Shown here in pieces: positions 51,701-61,018 of a stretch of DNA of 64,000 nt (position 1 is its first letter; the number at the start of each line of letters is the position of its first letter). Source of the DNA: Aureococcus anophagefferens (taxonomy: Eukaryota; Sar; Pelagophyceae; Pelagomonadales; Pelagomonadaceae); assembly GCF_000186865.1 (NCBI RefSeq), contig NW_008705561.1, positions 645,168 to 709,167 of the forward strand. Direction: 5' to 3'. The position numbers and the translations under genes are program-made. Under the pieces are notes generated by a model. The model saw only the letters and a program-made list of their open reading frames with translations. It was not told the origin of the DNA and did no database searches.

Positions 51701-54700
51701 AGATCCTTGATGCTCGCGACGAGGTCCGCCATCTTCGCGGAGAAGCGGGTCGCGTCCGACGCGACGCGCGTCGACGGCGCGAGGCCGAGCGCCGTGCAGC
51801 GCTCGACGCCGTAGGCGCACGTCTCGTCGACGCAGCCGACGTCGGCCTGGACGAGCCGCCGCCCGAAGGAGAGCGTGGCGTCGCCCGCCGCGAGCGCGTC
51901 GAGGAGCGCTCGCGACTCGTCCGCGCCGTCGTCGAGCTGCCCGCCCTTCACCGCGCCGAGCACGCGGACGCCGACGTACGCGCTCCCGCGGACGTCGGCC
52001 GCGGCGCACGCGGGGAGGCCGTCGACGTCCAGGTCCGCGAAGGAGGCGAAGCGCGGGTCCTTGTCGGCCTCGTGCGTCGCCTTCCACTTGAGGTAGGACG
52101 CCGCCGCGCGCGCGGCCTCCTGGAAGGGGTCGACGCACGGCGTGAGCGTGGCGAGCGCGACGCCGTCGCCGTCGAAGTCATAGTCCTCGTCGGCGGCGCA
52201 GTCGGACTGACTGAAGCGCCCCTCCGAAGTGAAGACGCGCGCCGTCGGCGACCGCGGGTCCGCGAGCGCCCGCTTGCCCCCGCCCGAGCCCTCGTAGATG
52301 CCGACGTCCGCGAGCGCGTAGGTCTCGGCGAGGTCGACGCCGTCGAGGCGCGCGAGCTCGCAGGGGTCGGCCCGCGCGCCGCCGAGGAGCCCCGAGAGCT
52401 TCGCGCGCACGGAGCCGTCGAGCGCGCGCTTGTCGGCCGCCTCCATGCCGCAGTAGGGGTGCGCCCGCGCCGCGAGGGGCGTTGCGTCCTCGCCGGGCAG
52501 CTCCTCGCGCGCGAACTCGCACTCGACGACGAGCACGGACACGGCGTCCATGCCCGGCGCGACGACGTCGACGGACCGCACGAAGTAGCTGCAGTTGCCG
52601 CCGACGACCCGGGGCGTCGCGTAGGTCGCCGCCTTGCGCTCGTAGATGCCGCAGGCCGGGTCGCTCGCGCCGAAGGCGTCGAGCGCGGCGCACCACGCGT
52701 CGACGCGCGCGTCGCACGCGCGCGCCGTCTCGAGGTCGACGACGCGGCCGCCGACGCAGGGGCTCGCCGGGTCGCAGGGGCTCGCCGCGTCCGGGTGCGC
52801 CTCGTGGAACGCCGCCGCGACGAGGGAGCAGAAGGGGCAGGACCCGGCGCCGTCGCAGGCGTCGGGCCGCACGCACGTCGCGCAGGCCTCGCCGGCGACG
52901 GCGCACGCCTTCCGCGGGTCCCTCCGGCAGCCCACGCAGCCGTCCTGGGCCTCGAAGTGCGCGCCGTCGTCGCAGTCCTCGCCCCAGGTCAGCAGGCCGT
53001 CGCCGCACGTCGACGCGCGGCCGCAGGCCTCGTCCTCCCAGTCGATCTCGTTGCAGAAGGCCGCCGTCGTTTCGACGCAGTCGTAGACGGACCGCGCGAG
53101 CGCGCCGCAGGCCGTCCCGGCGTCGGACGCGGCCAGCGCGTCGAAGTCCGGCATGGTCCAGGGCTCGCCGTGGGCCGCGAACGTGCCCGGCGCGACGGCG
53201 CCGCGCAGCCAGTGCTCGTCGACGGGCTGGACGCCGCCCGCGGCCTCGACCGCGCGGACGACCTCGGCCTTGAACGGCGCGCAGAGCGCCCGGTCGCAGA
53301 GGGGCGCGGCGTCGACGGCCGCGCAGCCCTCGGCCTCGCAGGGGCAGCCCGTGTAGCCCTGCCCCTCGCAGTCGCAGGTCGCCGGCGGCGCGCACGCGTC
53401 GTCCGCGTCGTCCGTCGCGCACGCGCCGACGACGACGGCCGCGCACGCGCCGACGGCCGCGCGGTGCTCGTCCTCGACCGAGAGCGACGCGTCGCCGTTG
53501 CCGCAGGCCGCGTCGCAGGTCCAGGGGCACGTCGCTTTGACGTCGACGACGGCGTTGAGCTCGGCCTGCGCGCACCAGCGCCGCTCGCCGACGACGGCGC
53601 ACGTCACGGCCACGTCCGCGCCGCCCTCGACGAACGACGCGCCGAGGGGGCACGTCGAGTCCTCGCAGGCGCCCGCGGCGCAGTCGCCCGTCAGCGCGGG
53701 GCCGACGTCGCGCGCGAGCCGGTCCGAGGCCCGCGGCAGAGTGAGGCCGTCGTGCGCGCTCCGCGCGAGGCAGCGCTCGGTGAGCGCGTCGAGCCAGTAG
53801 GTGTGGACGTCCGACCCCGGCGCCTCGCCTTCGGCGAAGCGCCGCAGGTACTCGGCCATGTCCTGCTCGACGACGGACCGCTCGCCGCAGTCCTCGCTGA
53901 CGGTCACGGCGCCGAGCGCGACGTCCCCGGAGCACGCGGCGTCGTCGCAGACGCCGCCGGCGTAGGGGCACTCGCCGCCGTAGTCAACGTCGTCGACGGC
54001 GTTCGCGCGCAAGTTCTTCATGAACGCCGAGCAGCCCTCGGCGGTGCACGTCGTCGCGGGCGCGACCTACGAAGATCGAAAGGGGTCCGGTTTCGGCGCG
54101 CTTGCGGGCGCGCGCCGCTCGAAAAAGTACCCCCGGCGCCGGTCGAGACCTCCGGTTCGCCGTTCGGGAAGATGCCGCCCGTCGCGACGGGCGCGCACCA
54201 CGCCTCGACGGCCATCGCGCACTTCTTGAACTTGCCCTCGAGGCAGGGCGTGGCCGCGCAGGGGTGCTTTGCGTCGCCCCCGAGCTCCTCGACCTCTTCT
54301 TCGATCTTCTCGATCGCGTCCTCGTGATGTTCGCCGAGGTCCTTCCCGATGCCGCAGATCGCGAGGACGTCGTCGCACCGTTCAAAGCCGCCGTCCGAGC
54401 ACTCGTCCGCGCACCCCAAGCACTCGTCGCTAAACATCTCGCACTTGAGGTCCTCGTAGTCGCACTCCTCGCCGCCCGTGGGCCCGAAGTCGCCGGCGGG
54501 GCACTTCTCCGTGTCCGCCACGGTCTCGCAGAGGGAGGTCCGCTCATTGTAGACGCACTCGCCGCTCGTCACACACCCAGAGCATCCGACATGGTCGCCG
54601 TCCCAGGACGAGCAGTCGACGCCGGCCGCGACCCGAGATGGGGCGGCGAGAGCGACGCGCCGCGCCCAGGGCGCCCCCAATCGCTGGGCGTTCGCCACGG

Positions 54701-54785
54701 CCGTCCAGGCGATGAAGATGAGGGATTTGAGCAGGCGGGGGGGTCCCCCGCCGGTCGCCTTCGCCGTAGTTCCGGCGTCACTCAT
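45715..54785 (-). CDS. Giant secreted cysteine-rich protein (about 2,995 aa) with EGF-like modules, Thr-rich stalk and C-terminal repeats
   Basis: There are two exons, 54785-54150 and 54066-45715; the 83-nt intron starts GTCTCGAC and ends TCGTAG, and joining is in phase 0. A signal sequence (LLKSLIFIAWTAVANAQ) is near the start. Most of the protein is Cys- and Asp/Glu-rich, with many CxxxC modules (for example CDWANDGTLCADNGG, CCQANGATWRSTVDGGECC) suggesting disulfide-bonded extracellular domains. A segment AWTVEWKTEMDE-like at about 1,400 (DIFFEQGQTLTFEWVGNHDL) looks like a copper-fold/cupredoxin-like beta domain. Near 2,480-2,570 are EGF-like motifs (CHCGYSGALCADGCPNGCSG SGECVDGACACG). A Thr/Pro mucin-like stalk and a tandem array of Cys/Lys repeats end the protein. 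It has no clear C-terminal membrane helix, so it is probably secreted or wall-bound. No enzyme motif was found. Confidence 0.85.
45718..46450 (-). repeat. Five 144-153 bp in-frame tandem repeats
   Basis: Units start at about 45721, 45871, 46015, 46159 and 46312 (spacings 150, 144, 144 and 153 bp, all multiples of three). Each codes for KAPKCKKLKTKDECKANKKT, then CEWTKDKCKDKPSG, plus an acidic Glu/Ala linker whose length varies. The Cys/Lys part is nearly invariant at the DNA level, and the variation is confined to the acidic linker. This indicates recent expansion or gene conversion. Confidence 0.95.
46775..46865 (-). repeat. 45-bp duplicated Thr/Pro-coding unit
   Basis: A unit containing GTGGTCGTGGGGGCGGGCGT, then AGGAGGCCGCGTC, is present twice in a row. 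It codes TTTTTRPPTPAP on the minus strand and forms the mucin-like stalk of the giant protein. The length keeps the frame. Confidence 0.8.
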
Positions 54786-54889
54786 CGTCCTTCAGTGCAG
54801 ATCCGAGCTGATCGATGCGATGTTGAACCGGGGTTGAACTCGCGCGCGTTTTCGAACACACCTGCGAACCCACATCTAAAACCTCCCAT

Positions 54890-55542
54890 TTACAACAAAG
54901 CCTCGGGCTCGCGCACCTCGCCGCCCACGGTGGTGAACCTCGTCCGCGTCGCGGCGTAGGACCGGCCCGGCGCGGGCGGGAACCACTCGGGCGTCGCCGG
55001 CGAGAGGCCCTTGTTGCGGGCCGCCGCCGCCGTCGCCGCGTTCGGAGCTGCGCCGCGGCCGCCGCGGCCCTTGCCGCGGCCCCTGCCCCTGCCCCGGCCG
55101 CGGCCCTTGCCGCCGCCGCGGCCGCGCGCGCCGCGGCCGGCCGCGGGCGCGGCCCGCGGCGGCGGCGGGTTCGGCTCCGCGGCGACGAGCTCCTCGAATT
55201 TGTCGTGGCACCAGCGCTCGTCGCCGCCGCCCTCTTCCTTGCGGCGCCGGCCGCCGCCGCCGCCGGAGTCTCGCGACACGTCGACGAGCTCGCGGCGCGC
55301 GTCCGGGCCGTCCGCGGGGTCGACGGGCGCGCCGCTCAGGCGCGCCTCGGCGGCGCGCTTCGACGACCCCGGCGCCGGCGCGCCGTCGCCGCCGTCGCGC
55401 TCGTCGTGCAGGTAGAAGACGCCGCCGCGCGGCACCGTCGCCGGGTTCTTCGGCTTCCGCGGCGGCGCCGGCTCCGCCTCGACGCTGATGCTGTCGCCGT
55501 CCTCCTCCTCCTCGTCGTCCTCCTCGTCCGCGTCGTCGGTAT

Positions 55543-55573
<31 letters not shown>

Positions 55574-55741
55574 TTCCTCCTCCTCCTGGGCCTCCTGGGC
55601 CTCGGCCTCCTCGTCGCTGCGGTCCGACGCGCTCGCGCTGTCGTCGGCGGCCGTCGCGCGCCGCCGTCGGCTCCGCGTCGGCGCCTCGGACGACGCGTCG
55701 CTGTCGCTGTCAACTGCCAGCTCCGCGAGAAGGCTGGCCAT
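54890..55741 (-). CDS. CASC3: CASC3/Barentsz-like exon-junction-complex protein
   Basis: This encodes 283 residues. The N-terminus is acidic (EEEEDDDDDDDGGGDTDDAD). The Btz/SELOR core is split as in the family: KNPATVPRGGVFYLHDERDG (about 98-117) and, after a linker, DERWCHDKFEEL (about 172-184). These two segments wrap eIF4A3 and contact bound RNA in the exon-junction complex, which marks spliced mRNAs. An RG-rich region follows (GRGGGKGRGRGRGRGRGKGR), as in RNA-binding proteins. Its presence fits a genome where introns are actively created. The start ATG at 55741 is only 20 bp from the divergent acyl-CoA dehydrogenase ATG. Confidence 0.85.
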
Positions 55742-55761
55742 CGTCGGCGAGTGGATCTGCT

Positions 55762-57288
55762 GTGGCAGAGAGCTGGGGCGCGATGGCTGCCGCCCATGCC
55801 TTGCTGCTCGCGCGCACCGTCGCGGCGACTCGCTCCCGCGGCAGCACGGTCGCGCGCGCGGCGCGGTCCTTCAGCGCCCTGCCCGCCGCCGCCCCGGCCG
55901 CCGCCGGCGGCGTCTCCGACGAGGCCTTCGGCGCCCTCAAGGCGACGCTCCTCGAGTTCATGCACGAGCGCATCTACCCCAACGAGGTCGAGTTCCTGAA
56001 GCAGTGCCACGCCCAGGGCAAAGGCACGAGCGAGTGGACGCACCCGCCCTTGATCATCGACCTCATGCGCGAGGCCAAGGCCGCGGGGCTCTGGAATCTG
56101 TTCCTGCCGGCCGACACGGCCGCGCTCGTCGGCGGCAAGTACGGCGGCGGCCTGACGAACCTGCAGTACGCGGACCTCTGCGAGATCATGGGCACGTCGG
56201 TGCACGCGGAGTTCGCCGCCCAGGCGACGAACTGCACGTCGCCGGACACGGGCAACATGGAGACGATCGCGCGCTTCGGGTCCGAGGAGCAGAAGCGGCG
56301 GTGGCTCGACCCGCTCCTCGCGGGCGAAATCCGGTCGTGCTTCGCCATGACGGAGCCCGACGTCGCGTCCTCCGACGCGACGAACGTGAGCGTCGACATC
56401 CGCGGCGACGGCGACGACTACGTCGTCAACGGCCGCAAGTGGTGGATCACGGGCGCCGGTTCCTTGCACTGCAAGGTCATGATCCTCATGGGCAAGACGG
56501 ACGTGGACGCGCCGCCCCACGCGCAGCAGTCCATGCTCCTCGTGCCCATGGACGCGCCGGGCATCCGGCTCGTGCGGCCGTTGACGGTCTTCGGCGACGA
56601 CGACGCCCCCAAAGGCCACATGGAGATGGTCTTCGAGGATTTGCGCGTGCCGAAAGACTCCGTCCTCTGGGAGCCGGGCAAGGGCTTCGAGATCGCCCAG
56701 CGGCGCCTGGGGCCGGGCCGCATCCACCACTGCATGCGCGCCATCGGCCAGTGCGAGCGCGCGCTCTCGCTCATGTGCGCGCGCGCCGAGTCGCGCGTCG
56801 CCTTCGGCAAGCCGCTCGCCGCGCGCGACGGCGTGCTCGAGGACGTCGCGCGCGCGCGCGGCGACATCGACGCCGCGCGCCACCTCGTGCGCGAGGCGGC
56901 GCACCTCATGGACGCCAAGGGCAACACGGACGCGCACACGCGCCAGCTCCTCTCCATCGTCAAGGCGTTGGTGCCCGCGACGCTCCAGCGGATCGCGGAC
57001 CAGGCCATGCAGCTCCACGGCGCCGCGGGGCTCTGCGCGGACACGCCCCTCGTCCACATCTTCGCCGCGGCGCGCATCCTCCGCATCGCCGACGGGCCCG
57101 ACGCGGTCCACTGGCGCAAGGCCGGCCAGATGGAGTTCAAGCAGCAGCGGTCCTCGCGCCTCGCGCCCCTCGGCCTCTACACGCCGCCCCGCGACGCCAA
57201 CGAGCCCCACTTCCGCTACACGACTGACGCCGTCTCCCCGGCGAAGCAGGCGGAGCTCGACGCGTTCGAGGCGCTCATGCGCGAGTAA
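55762..57288 (+). CDS. Mitochondrial acyl-CoA dehydrogenase (ACAD10/11-like)
   Basis: This encodes 508 residues. The leader (MAAAHALLLARTVAATRSRG) is a mitochondrial targeting peptide. The nearest ATG is at 55762, with another at 55783 that starts exactly at this leader. The flavin/substrate loop is CFAMTEPDVASSDATNVSVD, followed by GRKWWITGAGSLHCKVMILM GKTD (about 195-240). Late motifs are FGKPLAARDGVLEDVARARG, MQLHGAAGLCADTPLVHIFA and ARILRIADGPDAVHW. DGPDxVH in place of YEGT is characteristic of the ACAD10/11 branch, which handles longer or 4-hydroxy acyl-CoAs. Here the dehydrogenase is separate from the kinase-like domain fused in animals. Confidence 0.9.
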   Translation: MAESWGAMAAAHALLLARTVAATRSRGSTVARAARSFSALPAAAPAAAGGVSDEAFGALKATLLEFMHERIYPNEVEFLKQCHAQGKGTSEWTHPPLIIDLMREAKAAGLWNLFLPADTAALVGGKYGGGLTNLQYADLCEIMGTSVHAEFAAQATNCTSPDTGNMETIARFGSEEQKRRWLDPLLAGEIRSCFAMTEPDVASSDATNVSVDIRGDGDDYVVNGRKWWITGAGSLHCKVMILMGKTDVDAPPHAQQSMLLVPMDAPGIRLVRPLTVFGDDDAPKGHMEMVFEDLRVPKDSVLWEPGKGFEIAQRRLGPGRIHHCMRAIGQCERALSLMCARAESRVAFGKPLAARDGVLEDVARARGDIDAARHLVREAAHLMDAKGNTDAHTRQLLSIVKALVPATLQRIADQAMQLHGAAGLCADTPLVHIFAAARILRIADGPDAVHWRKAGQMEFKQQRSSRLAPLGLYTPPRDANEPHFRYTTDAVSPAKQAELDAFEALMRE

Positions 57289-57401
57289 AGTGGGACGGGT
57301 CTCCACGCCGACCAACGGCGCGGGGTTCGTGGTTCGGGAGTCTTACTGGGGGCATGTCACCGGGGAGGTTCGCGCGCGGGCCGCGGCGCGGCAGCGGGGC
57401 T

Positions 57402-58235
57402 TTACTGCGCGCGCGGCTTTTCCTTGATCTCAAGAAGGAGGAAAGCGAAACACATCCCGAGAAAGAAATCGCCCGGAAGAGCCTTTCGAGCGGGTAAAAG
57501 ATATTCCCAAAGACGTTCCATGGTTTGGATAAAAAACATGATAAAGCCAAACTTCGAGAGCTTCTTCAAAGGAAACTTCCAGTCGATCTCACTGACCGCG
57601 CGCTTCAGGTCGACCGCCGCGCCCTCGTCAGCGACGTTGCTCAGTTGGAAGTTCGGGTAGTCGTCGTCGCGCTCCTTGAAGGGCAGGACCTGGGTCACGC
57701 CCGGCACCACCTGGCCGAAGCGGCCGCCGCTCTCAAGGTCGCCGACGCCGAAGTCGAGGCCCTCGACGGTCGCGATCAGAGCATTTTTCTTGAACGCGAT
57801 CGCGAGCTGCTGGCCCACCGCGAAGACCTGGCAGCCGAACTCGCGCGTGAAGTAGGCGCCGACCTCCGCGGCGTCGACGTCCGCGGACGCGTCGGCCTTG
57901 AAGGGCGCGATGCTCACGCGGAGCTTGCCGAGGAGCGTGTCGAGCGTCGGCGTGAACGGCGCGACCTCGACGGCCGCGTCGATCTCGAGGCCCGTCGTGC
58001 GCCGCTGCACGGACGCGATGCCCAGCTTGCCCGCGGCCATGGTCGGGTAGGCCGACGCCGCGAAGACCCAGTCGCCGCCGCCGCCGCGCAGCAGCAGCAG
58101 GCAGCAGTCGTCGGCGACGCCCTGGGCCGGCGACGCGCTCTTGAAGGCCGCGAAATCGCTCGGGTGCAGGTAGACGCGGTTCGCGTACGCCAGCGACTTC
58201 GCCGGCGCGTTCTCCACGATGAGGGTCGATGCCAT
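57402..58235 (-). CDS. Orphan NSF/Sec18 N-terminal domain with hydrophobic tail
   Basis: This encodes 277 residues. The first 205 match the N-domain of NSF, the SNARE-disassembly ATPase: IVENAPAKSLAYANRVYLHP (start), REFGCQVFAVGQQLAIAFKK (about 128-147), and SEIDWKFPLKKL at the end of the N-domain. In NSF the D1 AAA+ ATPase follows at once. Here the protein instead continues with a hydrophobic stretch (FGFIMFFIQTMERLWEYLLP, then FFLGMCFAFLLLEI) and stops. The DNA for this tail (about 57410-57560) is clearly lower in GC than its surroundings. Only about 110 bp separate the stop from the neighbouring gene, so no AAA+ domain can follow. It could be a truncated gene, a membrane-tethered SNAP-binding module, or an artefact of assembly. 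Confidence 0.75.
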   Translation of the reverse strand: MASTLIVENAPAKSLAYANRVYLHPSDFAAFKSASPAQGVADDCCLLLLRGGGGDWVFAASAYPTMAAGKLGIASVQRRTTGLEIDAAVEVAPFTPTLDTLLGKLRVSIAPFKADASADVDAAEVGAYFTREFGCQVFAVGQQLAIAFKKNALIATVEGLDFGVGDLESGGRFGQVVPGVTQVLPFKERDDDYPNFQLSNVADEGAAVDLKRAVSEIDWKFPLKKLSKFGFIMFFIQTMERLWEYLLPARKALPGDFFLGMCFAFLLLEIKEKPRAQ

Positions 58236-58432
58236 GGTCGTCGGCGTGCGCTGCGCTGCGAGGGGCCTGGGTCCGTCTCGACACTCTTCGGCGGCGGTGA
58301 GCCCGGACCAAAAGAATCGATTGAAGTTTCAAGTTACAGTTCAAGGCGGCTCGCGCCGCGCAGCCCTAGCGCAGCCCTTCGCGAACGGAGAGCATGGCTG
58401 AGTCCGAGAAAAAGAAAAAAAAACAGAAAACC

Positions 58433-60877
58433 TTACCACTTCTCCATGCGCTCGAGGGCCGCGCAGAGCCGGTCGACCTCGGCCACGGTGTTGTAGTGCG
58501 CGAGCGAGACGCGGACGACGCCCGCGGGCCGCGCGTCCGCGGGCAAGACGGCGTCGAGGAGCCGCGGCGATAGGAAATCGCCGCAGCGCAGCGCGATCTT
58601 GTGGTGCCGGGCCTCGGCGACGACGGCCGCCGGCGCGAGGTTCGCGTGGGAGAAGGCGACGGTCGGCAGCTTGTCGACGGCGCCCGCGCCCCGGAGCACC
58701 GTCGCCCGGGGCGCCGCGTCCAGGAACGCCAGGAGCCGCGCCAGCGGCGCGGCCTCGGCGAGCGCGACGCCCTCGTAGAAGGCGTCGAGCGCGTCGTCGA
58801 GCGCGTCGCACGGCCGCGAGTCCGCGGCCGCGGCCTCGACGTAGCTCCGGAGCGCCGCGACGCCCGCGCAGGCCTCCGCGGACACGGTGCCGACCTCCAA
58901 GGCCCGCGCGCCCGCGCCCGGCGCCGGGAAGCGTGCGACGCGGTCGATCAATCGCGAGCTCAGCGCCGCGGCCGCGAGATGCGGGCCGAAGGCCTTGTGG
59001 AACGCGCAGACGTAGCAGTCCGCCTCGAGCCCGGCGGCGTCGGCGCGGCGGTGGGGCGCGTAGGCGACGCCGTCGACGATCACGAGCGCGCCGGGGCAAC
59101 TGGCGCGGACCTTGGCGACGACCGTCGCCGCGTCGTAGACGTCGCCGGTAACGTTCGACGCGTGCGGCACCGCGACCACTCGCACCGCGTCGTCGAGCAG
59201 GCCGTCGAGCGCCGCGAGGTCCGGCGCGCCCGCCGCGCCGTCGACGCGCCAGGTGCGGAGCTCGCGGCCCGCCGCGAGGCGCAGCCAGGGGACGACGTTC
59301 GCCTCGTGCGACGCGTCGCAGACGACGATCGCGCCGCCGTCGAGCCAGGGCCCGTCGAGCGCGCGCGCGACGGTGTCGAGGGCCGTCGACGCGTTCGCCG
59401 CGAAGAAGCAGGGGCCCGAGGCGCCGAGAAAGGCCGCCGCGAAGGCCCGCGCGCTTTCCTTGGCCGCGGCGCCGAGCTCGTCGCGCCAGCGCGCGTTTAA
59501 CGCGCCGGCGCACGCGTCGGCGACGGCCGCGGGCACCTGGGACCCGCCCGCGTTCTCGAAGAAGGCCCAGGACCCGTCGAAGGAGGACCCGTGCGTCGAA
59601 GCGTAGAGCGCGAAGCGCTTTCGGGCCCGCGCCGCGACGGCCGTCGACGCCGCGGGCGGCGGCGCGTCTTTTCGGCCGCCGTAGGCCGCCGCGGCGACGC
59701 GCTGCGACGCCTTGTCGAACTTGCTCCAGAAGAGGGACGGCCCGAAGCGCTCGCTGAAGGCCTTGGGCCCGACGTCCGGCGCGCCGGCGTCGACGGCGAC
59801 CCAGCGGCCGCGCGCGGACCCGCCGACGACGAAGCGGTCCAAAACGTCGACCATCAACGCGTGGTGGAAGGCCTCGATGGGCCCCTCCGCCGCGGACCCC
59901 GCGCTGTTCGGCGGGCAGTTGCACTCGACGAGCCAGGCGTGGGGATCCGCGGCGTCGTCGTCGCAGAGGAAGTCGACGCCGACGAGCTCGAAGCGGTTCC
60001 GCCCCGCGGCGGCCGGCGCGAGGCCCGGAGCGCACGCGCGGCTCAGGGACCGCAAGACCCGCTTCATGGCCGCGAACTGCGCCGGGTGGGCCGCCGCCAG
60101 GTCCAAGATGGGCCGCTCGGGCACGAAGGCGCCGCCCGCGGCCTCGTCCGCGTCCTTGTTCACGGAGACGTTCGTGACGTGCGCGGTCCCGGCCAGAGCC
60201 TCGCCGGCCACGGGCGCCGCGTAGGGCGCCGCGCAGACCTGGGCCATGGCGCCGGCGTACAGGAAGCAGGACCGGCCCTGCCAGACGGCGTAGACGCGGA
60301 ACTGGAGCTTGCGCCCGCGCCAGAGCATGGGCCTCTCCAGGTACTGTTGCAGCACGACCTCGCCGCGCGCGTCGACGGCGTCCGAGGCCGCGAGCGCGGC
60401 GAGGTCGCCGGGCGACGCCGCGAACCAGAGGCCGACGCCCGAGTTCGCCGTCGCGTCCTTGACGACCCAGCCCCCGTCCAGGGCCGGCCCGTGTTTGGCG
60501 ACCCACGCGCGGAGCGCGCCCCGATCCGCGAACGTCTCGCTCCTCAGGGTCCGCTCGCCCATGCGCCGCTGGAGCTCGCCCATGCGGCACTTGTCCTCGA
60601 GGGCCGCCCGCGCGCCGGCGACGTGGTTGTAGTGCGCGCAGTCGCGGCAGGCCGCCTTCGCCGCCTTGGACGGCGTGTTGAGCCAGATGAGGTCCGCGTC
60701 GCCGGGCTCGCTCACGCGCTCCACCTCAAGCAGCGCGTGGCGCTTCGCGAGCTCGTCCAGCGCGCCGCCGACGCGCTCCTGGGCCGTCTCCCGCGGCGAC
60801 ACGTAGTACTTGAGCGGGACGCGCGCATCCTCGAGCGCCGCCTTGAGCGGGACGCGCGCATCCTCGAGCGCCGCCAT
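58433..60877 (-). CDS. Fusion of TTL-like ATP-grasp ligase and class V PLP-dependent aminotransferase
   Basis: This encodes 814 residues. Residues about 20-360 form a tubulin-tyrosine-ligase-like ATP-grasp domain: GGWVVKDATANSGVGLWFAA (about 130), VVLQQYLERPMLWRGRKLQF RVYAVW (about 165-190), and ELVGVDFLCDDDAADPHAWL VECNCPPNS (about 295-325). TTL enzymes add amino acids to protein carboxylates. Residues about 410-814 match the cysteine-desulfurase/isopenicillin-epimerase-like branch: ENAGGSQVP, CDASHEANVVPWL, AVPHASNVTGDVYD, VIVDGVAYAPHRRAD and CAFHKAFGPH, where the Lys (about 627) should bind PLP. The frame is continuous between domains. The N-terminus has a tandem 33-bp duplication (ALEDARVPLKA twice). 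An ATG at 61015 is an alternative start. I know of no such fusion. Confidence 0.85.
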   Translation of the reverse strand: MAALEDARVPLKAALEDARVPLKYYVSPRETAQERVGGALDELAKRHALLEVERVSEPGDADLIWLNTPSKAAKAACRDCAHYNHVAGARAALEDKCRMGELQRRMGERTLRSETFADRGALRAWVAKHGPALDGGWVVKDATANSGVGLWFAASPGDLAALAASDAVDARGEVVLQQYLERPMLWRGRKLQFRVYAVWQGRSCFLYAGAMAQVCAAPYAAPVAGEALAGTAHVTNVSVNKDADEAAGGAFVPERPILDLAAAHPAQFAAMKRVLRSLSRACAPGLAPAAAGRNRFELVGVDFLCDDDAADPHAWLVECNCPPNSAGSAAEGPIEAFHHALMVDVLDRFVVGGSARGRWVAVDAGAPDVGPKAFSERFGPSLFWSKFDKASQRVAAAAYGGRKDAPPPAASTAVAARARKRFALYASTHGSSFDGSWAFFENAGGSQVPAAVADACAGALNARWRDELGAAAKESARAFAAAFLGASGPCFFAANASTALDTVARALDGPWLDGGAIVVCDASHEANVVPWLRLAAGRELRTWRVDGAAGAPDLAALDGLLDDAVRVVAVPHASNVTGDVYDAATVVAKVRASCPGALVIVDGVAYAPHRRADAAGLEADCYVCAFHKAFGPHLAAAALSSRLIDRVARFPAPGAGARALEVGTVSAEACAGVAALRSYVEAAAADSRPCDALDDALDAFYEGVALAEAAPLARLLAFLDAAPRATVLRGAGAVDKLPTVAFSHANLAPAAVVAEARHHKIALRCGDFLSPRLLDAVLPADARPAGVVRVSLAHYNTVAEVDRLCAALERMEKW

Positions 60878-61018
60878 GTCGGCTGCGCGCCTGCCACAGG
60901 CTGTGGTGTTTTTTTGAGCGAGCCGATAATCTGCCGATGGCAGCATGGAGATTCGAAATGTGCTCGGTCCTCGCCGCGCGCGAGGCGTAAGCAACGTAGC
61001 TGTGTAACGCCTCAAACG

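Noticed and set aside
54067..54149. 83-nt intron of the giant gene as a further introner
   Set aside because: The bases after each junction (GTCTCGAC and GTCGCGCC) agree at only six of eight, and no inverted repeat links the intron ends.
59591..61018. Long N-terminal extension of the FAM210-like gene
   Set aside because: The extension is antisense to the TTL-aminotransferase fusion and has shadow-like composition; a mitochondrial leader starts cleanly at 61019.
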